In this document: positions 53,759 through 62,883 of the stretch, piece after piece
How positions within the stretch are numbered: the first letter of the stretch is position 1
How the letters are laid out: each line of letters opens with the position of its first letter
NCBI RefSeq assembly: GCF_052857255.1
Contig: NC_135504.1
Span: 134,652,929-134,716,928, forward strand
Direction of reading: 5' to 3'
Length of the DNA: 64,000 nucleotides
Origin: Amblyomma americanum
Lineage: Eukaryota > Arthropoda > Arachnida > Ixodida > Ixodidae
The notes under the pieces: generated by a model
What the model saw: the letters and a program-made list of their open reading frames with translations, nothing else
The model's database searches: none
What the model was told of the DNA's origin: nothing
Program-made: the position numbers and the translations under genes

Positions 53759-53969
53759 CCAAGAGAACTCGCCCACTTTCGACATCAACCCAGCCCTGCA
53801 CCGGAACAGACAAGACCAGATCCGCAATCTGCTTCAAAACTACAGTGAGTGCTTTTCGACATCGCCGAAGGTGCGACAGACGCCAATTGCCAAGCATTGC
53901 ATTATAACAGATCAACACGTCCGACCTCTCCGTCAAAGCCCCTACCGTGTGTCTCCGCGAGGACGATAA
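53694..53969 (+). pseudogene. Element G linker between protease and RT
   Basis: ENSPTFDINPALHRNRQDQIRNLLQNY and IAKHCIITDQHVRPLRQSPYRVSP are the standard approach to the gypsy RT (as also in E and H). It ends at TAA 53967-53969, which in this frame lies just 24 bases before the next methionine of the RT frame, so the stop is a point lesion. Confidence 0.8.
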
Positions 53970-53993
53970 GCCATCCGGGACCAAGTCGAAGAA

Positions 53994-56498
53994 ATGCTTC
54001 GCGACGAAGTCATCCAGCCTTCAAACAGCCCATGGGCGGCACCTGTTGTTCTAGTGAGAAAAAAAGACGGCGCACTTCGATTCTGCGTGGATTACCGCCG
54101 CTTGAACAACATAACAAAGAAGGACGTCTACCCCCTCCCCCGCATCGACGACACACTGGACCGCCTCTGCAACGCCAAATATTTCTCATCGATGGACCTC
54201 AAGAGCGGCTACTGGCAAATTGAGGTCGACGAAAGAGATCGCGAGAAGACAGCATTCATAGCTCCGGATGGGCTGTTTGAGTTCAAGGTGATGCCATTTG
54301 GTCTCTGTTCCGCACCAGCGACGTTTCAGCGGGTAATGGATACAGTGCTGGCAGGCCTGAAGTGGAAAATTTGTCTGGTATATTTAGATGACGTCGTTGT
54401 CTTCGCCTCGAACTTTGAAGAGCACCTCAAACGACTTCGAACAGTACTAGACTCAATCAAGTCGTCTGGCCTAACCTTTAAAGCAGAGAAATGCCACTTT
54501 GCCTACGAAGAGCTGCTGTTTCTAGGCCACATCGTTAGCAAGGAAGGAGTACGCCCAGACCCGCAGAAAACAGCTGCTATTGAACAGTTTCAACCGCCGG
54601 CCGATAAGAAAGCAGTGCGCAGATTTCTCGGGCTATGCGCATATTACCGACGATTTGTGAAAAACTTTTCGCGCATCGCCGAGCCCCTGACCCAACTGAC
54701 GAAGGCAGACGTGCCGTTTAAATGGGAAGCGCCGCAAGCAGAAGCCTTCAAGGAACTTCAGCGTCGTTTACAGTCCCCACCGATCCTTGCGCATTTTGAT
54801 GAAAACCCCGATACTGAAGTTCATACCGACGCAAGCAGCGTGGGACTAGGCGCAGTTCTCGTTCAAAAAAGTGACGGGCTGGAGAAGGTCATCGCATACG
54901 CTAGCCGTTCCCTTTCCAAGGCCGAGGCTAACTATTCGACCACTGAGAAGGAGTGCCTGGCCATCATCTGGGCTACGTCGAAATTCCGCCCCTACCTCTA
55001 CGGACGGCCGTTCAAGGTGGTCAGCGACCACCACGCGCTCTGCTGGCTTGCCAATTTGAAGGATCCCTCTGGCCGACTCGCTCGATGGAGTCTGCGTCTC
55101 CAGGAGTTTGACGTCACCGTCGTTTACAAGTCCGGACGCAAGCACACTGACGCCGATTGCCTCTCACGAGCCCCTGTAGATGCACCGCCGCTGGACGACG
55201 ATGAGGACGCCTTCCTGGGACCCATCAGCGCAAGCTCTTTTGCTCAGCAGCAACGCTCGGACCCCAACCTAAAAGGCCTCATCGAGTACCTGGAAGGCAA
55301 GGTTTCTGCACACCCCGCTTCATTCAAGCGAGGGCTGTCTTCTTTCTGTGTGCAGAATGAGGTCCTTGTGAAGAAGAACTTTACAGCGAACAAAACAGCC
55401 TACCTCCTTGTTGTACCTACTTTTCTCCGCGAAGAAGTTCTACAGGCTTCACACGACGAGCTGACAGCTGGACATCTCGGGTTTACTCGCACCCTCCGCC
55501 GCATTCAAGACAAGTATTACTGGCCCCGACTGTCTGCCGATGTCGCACACTATGTGAAAACATGCCGAGATTGTCAGCGACGAAAGACTCCTCCCACACG
55601 ACCAGCAGGATTTCTGAACCCCATTGAACCTCCCTCAAGACCCTTTCAGCAGATTGGCATGGACTTGCTTGGCCCTTTTCTAATGTCAACATCTGGAAAT
55701 AAGTGGATCATCATAGCGACCGACTACCTGACCCGCTACGCCGAGGCGAAAGCCCTACCGAACGGAACAGCAGCAGAAGTGGCCAAATTTTTCGTGGAGT
55801 GCATTCTTCTTCGACACGGCGCCCCCGATGTGCTCATCACGGACAGAGGAACAGCATTTACGGCGGAACTCACGCAAGCCATCCTGCGCTACAGCCAAAC
55901 CAGCCACCGGAGGACAACTGCATACCATCCGCAGACCAACGGACTGACCGAGCGCCTGAACAAAACCATCGCCGATATGCTCGCTATGTATGTCGATGCC
56001 GAACATAAAACCTGGGATGTCATCCTGCCTTACGTCGTCTTCGCCTACAACACCGCAGTGCAGGAGACCACCCAGATGACGCCTTTTAGGCTCGTCCATG
56101 GCAGGGATGCCACGACCACGCTAGACGCCATGCTGCCCAACGTTACAGATGAAGAGAACGTCGACGTTGCCGCCTACCTTCAACGCGCAGAAGAAGATCG
56201 AAGGCTTGCCCGATTACGGATCAAAGATCAGCAGCGGTCCGACGCCAGACGCTACAACCTACGAAGACGCAACGCGGAATACAAGCCAGGAGACCAAGTC
56301 TGGGTGTGGACACCCATTCGCCGCCGTGGATTGAGTGAAAAGCTTTTGCGCCGCTATTTCGGTCCGTACAAGGTTCTTCGTCGGCTGGGTGAACTGGATT
56401 ATGAAGTCATCCCTGACGCAATGACTGCATCCCAGCGACGGCGCGTACGACCAGAAGTTGTCCATGTAGTCCGTCTGAAGCCGTATTATGCGCGCTAA
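53994..56498 (+). CDS. Element G pol: reverse transcriptase, RNase H, integrase
   Basis: 834 codons without a stop. RT covers residues 1-260: FCVDYRRLNNITKKDVYPLPRI-type fingers, FSSMDLKSGYWQIEV, MPFGLCSAPATFQRV and YLDDVVVF with Tyr at 54381. RNase H at 260-390: [36 protein letters not shown]. The integrase HHCC domain is HDELTAGHLGFTRTL...CRDCQRRK, the core MDLLGPF, LITDRGTAF and HPQTNGLTERLN (D, D, E), and the C-terminal domain has KPGDQVWVWTPIRR and a GPYKVLRRL module. All catalytic residues are present. It resembles 412/Mdg1-type gypsy polyproteins. Confidence 0.93.
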   Translation: MLRDEVIQPSNSPWAAPVVLVRKKDGALRFCVDYRRLNNITKKDVYPLPRIDDTLDRLCNAKYFSSMDLKSGYWQIEVDERDREKTAFIAPDGLFEFKVMPFGLCSAPATFQRVMDTVLAGLKWKICLVYLDDVVVFASNFEEHLKRLRTVLDSIKSSGLTFKAEKCHFAYEELLFLGHIVSKEGVRPDPQKTAAIEQFQPPADKKAVRRFLGLCAYYRRFVKNFSRIAEPLTQLTKADVPFKWEAPQAEAFKELQRRLQSPPILAHFDENPDTEVHTDASSVGLGAVLVQKSDGLEKVIAYASRSLSKAEANYSTTEKECLAIIWATSKFRPYLYGRPFKVVSDHHALCWLANLKDPSGRLARWSLRLQEFDVTVVYKSGRKHTDADCLSRAPVDAPPLDDDEDAFLGPISASSFAQQQRSDPNLKGLIEYLEGKVSAHPASFKRGLSSFCVQNEVLVKKNFTANKTAYLLVVPTFLREEVLQASHDELTAGHLGFTRTLRRIQDKYYWPRLSADVAHYVKTCRDCQRRKTPPTRPAGFLNPIEPPSRPFQQIGMDLLGPFLMSTSGNKWIIIATDYLTRYAEAKALPNGTAAEVAKFFVECILLRHGAPDVLITDRGTAFTAELTQAILRYSQTSHRRTTAYHPQTNGLTERLNKTIADMLAMYVDAEHKTWDVILPYVVFAYNTAVQETTQMTPFRLVHGRDATTTLDAMLPNVTDEENVDVAAYLQRAEEDRRLARLRIKDQQRSDARRYNLRRRNAEYKPGDQVWVWTPIRRRGLSEKLLRRYFGPYKVLRRLGELDYEVIPDAMTASQRRRVRPEVVHVVRLKPYYAR

Positions 56499-56593
56499 AG
56501 GCCGCTGCATTTCCATGCTCTATTTTCGCAAGATCCGTTTTTTTTCCCTTGCTAGTCGCATTATTTGTTTTAATGCATCGGGTCGATGCTTCT

Positions 56594-56608
56594 TTGAGAG
56601 GGGAGTAA
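56594..56608 (+). promoter_or_regulatory. Polypurine tract of element G
   Basis: TTGAGAGGGGAGTAA ends exactly at the start of the 3' LTR, the expected plus-strand primer. Confidence 0.7.
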
Positions 56609-56981
56609 TGCCGCGAATATTTCCAGTGTTTGTTCGTTTTTCAAATCTGCCGCGACACCACCTTATCGCTTTGCTTGCGGCGCAAGACGCGACTAGATTT
56701 ATCTCGATTGATCGCAGCCAGGCAAAGCTGATTCTACGTTGTTCCGGAATGTTCTAGTAACTTTGCGCCCTTTATCTGGAATGTTCGCTATCAGCTTTAA
56801 ATTGAGCACGGCCGACAGCGGCGGGCATTCTGTTCGACGACCGCTGAGCACGCTTGTCGCTTCGCCGCCGCCGAGTGATTCAGTCCATTTTGGGTGCAAG
56901 TCAACCCAATAAACAGTTCTTTTAGAAGACCCTTTCGTCCGTCTTCATCGCTGCTTCGACTGCCGTCACCACTACGTGACA
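56609..56981 (+). repeat. 3' LTR of element G
   Basis: 373 bp, differing from the 5' LTR at about nine positions by direct reading, followed by the target duplication TTAT and the resumed PLE. Confidence 0.92.
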
Positions 56982-56985
56982 TTAT

Positions 56986-57819
56986 TATCAGGTTCAGAGG
57001 CTCGTTACTGCAGGATACCCCCTCAACGTCTTAGCAGCTGTAGCGGAGGGGATGTTAAAAAAGTTAAAGCTTTCTGCCGCTGTCGACCATAGTACCAGAA
57101 GAAAAAATGTGTCTGTGATACCCTACATTCATGTTGTATCGCATAATTTGAAAAGAATTGGTAAGAGAGGCGGAGTAGATGTTGTCTTTTCAGCTCCTGT
57201 GAAATTGAGAAGTCTGTGCGCGCGTGTAAATGGCCCCAAAAAGTCAAATAAAGGTGAACCCATCTGCACAAAAAAGCATGAGGTAAAATTTGTGAAGTGC
57301 GCAGAGAATCTGGTTTATTCGATCCCTTTGAGTTGTGGTGGTGCATATGTTGGACAAACTGGTCGTTGTTTGAACGATAGGCTGAGGGAGCACAAAAATG
57401 ATGTCAAAAACGCTGCCCGCCACATTGCTGTTCACTGTCGTGATTGTTCGTGCCAGCGTCTGTATGACAAAAGCAGGATTGTTGATAGACACAAAGATCA
57501 GCTGACTAGAGAACTTATCGAAGCGTCTGAGATATTGAAGATGGGTCAGAGGTGCGTAAGCACCCCTTCTGTCGCTATCTTGCAGAAAGAACATGAATAT
57601 TTGCCCACGTGTTAGCCTTGTGTTATCATATACGTGCCTGGTTGGAGGGATATCTGTCACGGTTCTGTGTGTGTTTTTTCTGTTTTTCTCTTTTTTCAGT
57701 GTCCCTAGCGCCTTTATACGCATGGCTCACTGAATAAAACATTCTGTTGTTAGTCAGCGCTGTGTATCGTCCTTTCTTGTCCTCTGGCCTTGTGCCGTTG
57801 CGCTGTTTCACTGGAAATC
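56986..57819 (+). pseudogene. PLE right arm: GIY-YIG endonuclease and 3' UTR
   Basis: It resumes at the TATCAGGTTCAG that follows TTAT and reads VTAGYPLNVLAAVAEGMLKKLK, VIPYIHVVSHNLKRIG, FSAPVKLRSLCARVN, then VYSIPLSCGGAYVGQTGRCL and NDRLREHKN of the GIY-YIG domain, HCRDCSCQR, and ends KEHEYLPTC at 57613-57615. This stretch is open for 187 codons and better preserved than the left arm. The 3' UTR stops at GGAAATC (57819). Confidence 0.88.
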
Positions 57820-57829
57820 AAGCGTGATC

Positions 57830-57890
57830 GTCTCGATGGGGGCCAGGATTATGAAGAACACTGAAAGTGTTATCGTGGGAAATATACGTA
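57830..57890 (+). pseudogene. Degraded gypsy H, short linker piece
   Basis: Reads VSMGARIMKNTESVIVGNI, aligning with TVGATKAINTEAIIEGNM of G. It continues directly from 45891 across the PLE dimer and is cut again by an RTE copy. Confidence 0.65.
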
Positions 57891-58845
57891 CGTCATCAGC
57901 CAGACCACGCCCACAGCAGGACAAAGGCTTTTTCCATATCTCTCTATATAAAACTGTCCTGTGCCAGCTGCGGGCACTCTAACCCCGCAAACTACTTAAT
58001 GTCATTCGCCCACCTTTCTGCCGTCCCCTGCTACGCTTGCCTTTTCTTGGAAGCTAGTCCGTTACTTTTAAAGACCATCGGTTATCTTGAAATTGCATTA
58101 CATGCACTGCCCAAGCCAATTTCTACCTCTTGATCTCAACTAGGATGTCATTAATCCGAGTATGATCACTCACTCATTTTGCCCTCTTCTGGTCGTTTCA
58201 CGTTGCACCTATCATTTTTCTTTCCATGGCTGGCTGCGCTGTCCTTAAGGTGATCTCTTACAGTAAGCCTCCACGTTTCTGCCCCCAAGGTGAGTACCGG
58301 TAAGATACAGCTGTTATATACTCTTCTCCTGAGGGATACTGGTAAACTGCCATTCCCGATCTCAGAGAACCTGCCAAATGCGCTCTGCCCTAATCTTTTT
58401 CTTGTGGTTATTCCGCTTTCGTCATTCGGATCTGCGGGCACTACCTGCTCCAAGTAGTCCTATTCCCTTACCGCTTTTGATACCTTTCTACCAATCGTAA
58501 ACTGCTGTTTCCTTCCGAGACTGTTTATTATTACTTTGGTTTTCTGCACACTAATTTTTAGACCCACATTACTGCTCTGCCTGTCTTATCACTGACCATG
58601 CTTTCCAGTTCGTCTGCTGAGCAACTTAGCAAGGCAATGTCATCTGCGAATCGCAGGTTGCTTATGTATTCTCCATAAACTCTCGTCCCCAACCTTTCCC
58701 AATGCACAACTCTCAATACTTCTTGTAAACAGGCGGTCAATAGCATTGGCGATATGGTATCTCCCTGCCTGACACCCTTCCTTATTGGAATTTTATTGCA
58801 GAGTTTATTGAGGAATATGGTAGCTGTGCACGCTTTGGGAATCAT
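57891..58845 (-). mobile_element. 5'-truncated RTE LINE copy
   Basis: Minus strand, 3' end at about 57891 with CATCAGCC and the conserved CCCTGCAGTG-like end, through GAETWRLTV (58166-58453) to RT blocks KIPIRKGVRQGDTISPMLL and LRFADDIALLS (58558-58845). Same family as the full-length RTE at 1763 but more diverged. Flanks GGAAATATAC (57876-57888 area) and GGAATCATAC (58838-58850 area) look like an imperfect 10-bp target duplication. Confidence 0.8.
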
Positions 58846-59560
58846 ACAATTTCTTCTAGTTCAAGGACTCGGAAACCCTACAGGCATCTCTCCTTTTCGA
58901 AATAGACAAGCTGAAGTGCTGGTGACACATTTCAGCGAAGAATACCGACATCTGAGCAGAGGCATGACGATTGCTTTCTTAGGCAAACTATCCGACGTGC
59001 GAGACCTCTTCGGCCGCTCCGACCGATCCTCAGATCTGCCTAATCAAGAGAACTCACCCACTTTCGACACCAACCCAGCCCTGCCGCGGAACAGACCGAC
59101 AAACGCCGATTGCGAAACATCGTGTTGTAAACGACGAACACGCCCGACCTTTTCTCTAAAACCCCTACCATGCGTTGCCGCGAAAACTTCCAGACCACCC
59201 GGGACCAAGTGAAACGTATGCTTCACAAAGACGTCATCCGGGCGTCGGACAGCAACTGAGTGGCACCGCTTGCTTTGGAGAGAAAGGATCACGGCACACT
59301 TCGGTTCTCCGTTCATTGCCACCACTAACGAAGAACAATGTCGATCCCGTTTTCAGGATCAATGACACACTTGACCGGCTCTAATAATAAAAACATAGGG
59401 TCACTGACCAAGTCAGATTTTTTTTTCTTTAAAATTTTGACTTGGTCAGTGACCCTATGTTTTTATTATGCCTCTGCCTGACCAGACGACGTTTCGTCAA
59501 ACTCTTGACTACTTGACCGGCTCTGCAACGCCAAGTAGTTCTCTTCGATGCACTTAAGTC
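58846..59560 (+). pseudogene. Degraded gypsy H, protease-RT linker and scrambled RT
   Basis: FRNRQAEVLVTHFSEEYRHL and TIAFLGKLSDVRDLF match G 53600-53740; ENSPTFDTNPALPRN follows. The RT part has INDTLDRL near 59360, then a hairpin, then PDQTTFRQTLDYL-like sequence, then again LTGSATPSS/TLDRLCNAK-like sequence near 59510-59550. Small RT segments therefore appear duplicated and out of order around the hairpin. Confidence 0.65.
59384..59469. repeat. Perfect 32-bp hairpin in gypsy H
   Basis: Arms at 59384-59415 and 59438-59469 (ATAATAAAAACATAGGGTCA and following, with its exact complement) surround a 22-nt T-rich loop. Perfect pairing means it arose recently relative to the decayed surroundings. 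Confidence 0.92.
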
Positions 59561-59840
59561 TGCTTAAAGGCGGAAATGCGAAAGCCTTTGCCTTTCCTCA
59601 CTTTCTGCCTCCATTTCTCATTTATATTTATTTTATTTCGTTTTCCTCGCTTTATATATTTTTATTTTTCATCTTTGTGTAAACTCGCTATACTTATTTT
59701 TTTCAAAGTTCTATGTGTTTTGTTTTGTTTTTATTGTTACTTTTATTTGTAACTTTATTCCTACTTCCTATATATTGATTTTTTATATTTATTTCCATTT
59801 GTTTCTCTTTATCTTTTAGTGTTAACTTTTCACTACTTAT
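59561..59840. other. T-rich unassigned sequence
   Basis: Low-complexity T/A-rich DNA without reading frames, between scrambled H sequence and the LTR-like segment. Confidence 0.35.
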
Positions 59841-59849
59841 TTCCCACAA

Positions 59850-60098
59850 GGAACTGCTTCCACATTTTTGCAGATTGTTGTATTTTCCTTTGGTTCATTA
59901 TATCGCAGCTTCTTTGCCAACTTTAAATTGAGCGGGCCCATGAACTGCAGGCATTCTTTTCGACGACCTCAAGGCAAGCTTGTTGCTTTCGCCGCCAATG
60001 AGTCATTCAGTTCGTTGTGGGCGCAGGACTGCCCAATAAAGTTTCTTTTCGCAGCCCTTCGCACTCTCTTTGTAACTGCTGCCACCACTACATGACAA
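59850..60098 (+). repeat. Probable 3' LTR remnant of gypsy H
   Basis: Weakly but collinearly similar to the G LTR: AACTTTAAATTGAGCG, GCATTCTTTTCGACGACC, GAGTCATTCAGTTCGTTGTG, CCCAATAAAG and the end GCCACCACTACATGACA. The terminus TGACA is followed by ATAT, matching the target preference of this family. Confidence 0.65.
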
Positions 60099-60104
60099 TA
60101 TATT

Positions 60105-60420
60105 TTACTGAAATGTGGCAGCATCCATCTGGATCTAGATGCAAGCTCAGTAATTTTCCCCCAGGCCGTAGGATTTAGAGATAAAGTAGGTAGAGTAAAT
60201 GAATCTGTGGGTGACACTCGCAAAAAATATTCGAGATTAAGGGCTCTAATGCTGGGCGGTTACGTAATGTCACAAGTTCATGAAAAAAAATTGTATTCGA
60301 ACAGAAATTTAGGCGCTTTCCTCAAAAATATAAGAAAGGGGGGGTGGAAAGGAATCGAGCATTGTGGCAGCTACGACCACTCCGTTTCAAAGGGGAGTTT
60401 TCTATCCATCCATCCATGCT
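60105..60420 (+). pseudogene. 3' fragment of a CATC-tailed LINE
   Basis: AVGFRDKVGRVNESVGDTRKKYSRL resembles the C-terminus of the LINE at 44277 (ALGFRDSEGKVDFKRLEVTKRR). The fragment ends in a short (ATCC)n run at 60404-60418, the same type of tail. Confidence 0.5.
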
Positions 60421-61265
60421 ACGGTTGCCTCTGCAAGCGCTCGAAGATTAAAAGCCGGGTGTACGCCACAGAGATAGAGCAGGAATAAGGAAAAACACAT
60501 TTTATCCTCTTTACTTCCAAGTATGGCATTTGTGTATGACGGTTGACAAGGTCGCCGACTTACAAACTGCTGGCAGCTGCCACGGGCCTGCTGCTGCTGT
60601 TGATACGAAATTTCTGCTCCACAGTTTTGACGAGTGCAGTTTCCAGGCTTTCCGATATTTCCTGCGTTGGATCCAAATTGAATACTGGCAGGTTGGGTAG
60701 CCGCGGCGCCGCGGAACCAAGAATAATTGCCAGAATTTTAGCGAAATAGCAGACAAAATCCGTCGCCACGCCGTCTACTCTGATCTTGAATGCCGAAGTG
60801 ACCAGACACTGTAAGAAATAGTATTCAGTAGTGGCATCAGTGCCGCACCGAATAAAGGAAGAATAAAACACGCAGTTTACTTTTGCTGACGTGATGGGAG
60901 CGCCATGCATAGGACAGACCGTGATATGTTGTTCGGAATGTCACAATTACGAAATAGATAATCTGGCTAAACACTCCAATCATGCATTACTTCTGATTTA
61001 GTGTGAGCATACAGATGAAGTGTCAATAAGTGGCATGCAAATTTCCGGTACTGCAATTCAGTCCACACAAAATTGCAGTACACGCCAAGGGCACAGAAGA
61101 AAAATATGACTAATCACTCCACCTTTGCCACAAATGCTTGAATGACTACGCCGGGTCGCTGGCCTGAGAAGAGTATGTTGTGTGCCATTATTTCTCGCAA
61201 GGAAAGCGGTTGCTATTTTTTTTTCAACGAAGTGCCTAGACCCCATGGTCAAAAATAAGGCAGTC
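60421..61265. other. Unassigned, with one unexplained minus-strand frame
   Basis: No repeat recognised. On the minus strand 60910-60560 is open for 116 codons and ends near a GTAAGT (complement of 60558-60563), which could be a splice donor. The protein has a hydrophobic stretch (CYFAKILAIILG) and no motif I know. It could be a host exon or chance. Confidence 0.25.
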
Positions 61266-61850
61266 CCAACTCCATCATAATCATTATCAGGACCAGCAGC
61301 CTTTCGACGTCCACTGCAGGGCAAAATGCCTGTCCATATCTCTCCAATTCACTCTTTCCTTTGTAAGCTGCGGTCCCAGTATCGCTCTAAGATTTCTTGA
61401 CCACATGCACCCACCTGACTCTCTGCCACCCCCTGCGACATCTGCCTTGTCAAGAAATTCACATCGTTAACCTAAGAGACCAACGGTCATCTTTTCTACA
61501 CATTATATCTCGGGCCAAATTCTATTCCTCATCCCTGGTTTGTACCGATCTTTCTTACTCTTTAATCGAAATCAAGAGGAAGAAAGGGGCTTGGGGAGGG
61601 CATAAAATACGCAAGCAAGATAACAGATGGGCATTAACAAGGGTAATGGAGCGGATTGTAAAAGAAGACAATCGCAGCAGGAGGCTGCAGAACGTTTGAT
61701 GTGCGGGTAACATTGAGAAGTTTGTGGCGATAGAGCGGCCGCACCTGGCACAAGTCTTGGTTGATGGAGAGAGATGAGAGAGGTATTTGCCCTGCAGTGG
61801 GCGTAGACAAGCTGATGGTAATCATGGTGATGATCATCAATAACTCGTGT
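61266..61850. pseudogene. Two RTE 3' ends in opposite orientation
   Basis: 61266-61555 is minus-strand RTE 3' sequence (CCACTGCAGGGCAAAATGCC near its end). 61556-61850 is plus-strand RTE 3' sequence: EIKRKKGAWGGHKIRKQDNRW, then TTTGCCCTGCAGTGGGCGTA and GATGATCATC at its end. Both 3' ends face outward. Confidence 0.7.
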
Positions 61851-62111
61851 TTCTTCCCTGACCCAATTTGCTCTCTTCGTTGTACAGACATTGTAGACTG
61901 CCTGAAAAATCTAGCAACTAAGCGCCGTTTCAATGCAGTTGATGCGTAAAAGGATATTACCTACAGATTCCTCGACGCCTTCTTAAGTGCCAGCGTAGCG
62001 ATCGTAAAACATTTATAGCATAGTTTGCTGCTGTCTTGAGCTGAGGCAAAATACTCCATTTTTTTCCCGGAATCTTTCACAGAACTTTTTAAAGCCTTTT
62101 CAAAACTTTTC

Positions 62112-62883
62112 CGAAGATACGCATTATCACCATCAGCTTGACTACGACCAGTGCAAGACCTCTCCCCTATGTCTGCAGCCACCACCACCATAACCAGCTG
62201 CAGCAACCCTATCACCGCAAACTTAATCTCATCTTCCCACCTAACTTTCTGCCGCCCCCCTCTACATTCTTTCGCTTGGAGCCCAATTTGTTACCCTTAA
62301 GTACTTTTGACTATATTTTGTTTGCGTTGCATGTTGATACCCAAGCCCATTTATTTCTTTTGATTTCGACTAGGAAGTTAACGTTTATCTGATACCTGAC
62401 TCAATCTGCCCTCTTCCGGTCTTTTAACGTTATACCTGTAATTTTGCTTTCCGTAGATCACTGCGCTGTCCTTAAGTTTAACTCTTTTAGTAAGACTCCA
62501 CGTTTCAGCCCCGTAGGTGAATACCGGTAACATACAGCTGTTTAATACTTTTCTCCTGATGAATGCTGGTAATCTGCCATTCATGGTCTCAGTGAATCTT
62601 CCAAATGCGCTCCACCCTATTCTTGTAGTTATTCAACTCGCGATTCGGTACTGCGGTCCCTACCTGTTCTAAGTGGACCTATTCCCTTACCCCTTTCAAT
62701 ACCTCGCTACCAATCGTAAACTGTTGTTCCCTTCCGAGACTGTTGAACATTACTTTCGTTTTCTGCACACTAATTTTTAGACTCGCATTACTGCTCTGCC
62801 TGTCTTACTCACTGATCATGCTTTGAAGTTCGTCTCCAGAATAACTTAGCAAGGCAATGTCATCTGCGAATCGCAGATTACTT
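62112..62883 (-). pseudogene. 5'-truncated RTE LINE copy
   Basis: Minus strand, from a 3' end with CACCATCAGCTTG near 62125 through GAETWSLTKRVKL (62378-62584) to SNLRFADDIALLSYSGDELQ at 62805-62880. It has several frame breaks. It is truncated at 62883, where PLE2 sequence begins. Confidence 0.75.

Larger units (their letters stand above)
51074..56981 (+). mobile_element. Gypsy element G, best preserved of the window
   Basis: A 5.9-kb Ty3/gypsy element in normal order gag-PR-RT-RH-INT. LTRs are 373 bp each and differ at about nine positions. The target duplication TTAT lies at 51070-51073 and 56982-56985, and excision restores the PLE sequence. The primer-binding site and polypurine tract are intact. 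Lesions are few: a frameshift in gag near 51895, one near 53745 and a TAA at 53967. It has no env-like gene. Confidence 0.93.
45892..57819. mobile_element. Head-to-head PLE inverted dimer with nested insertions
   Basis: A minus-strand PLE copy (left) and a plus-strand copy (right) of the same family meet at their 5' sides. The arms pair up to 49950 and from 49986, with a 35-bp centre. The unit is flanked by the 10-bp duplication AAGCGTGATC, so the dimer behaves as one insertion into gypsy H. The left arm is split by LINE M, the right by gypsy G. The left copy keeps 36 bp of 3' terminus (45892-45927) that the right copy lacks. Confidence 0.8.
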
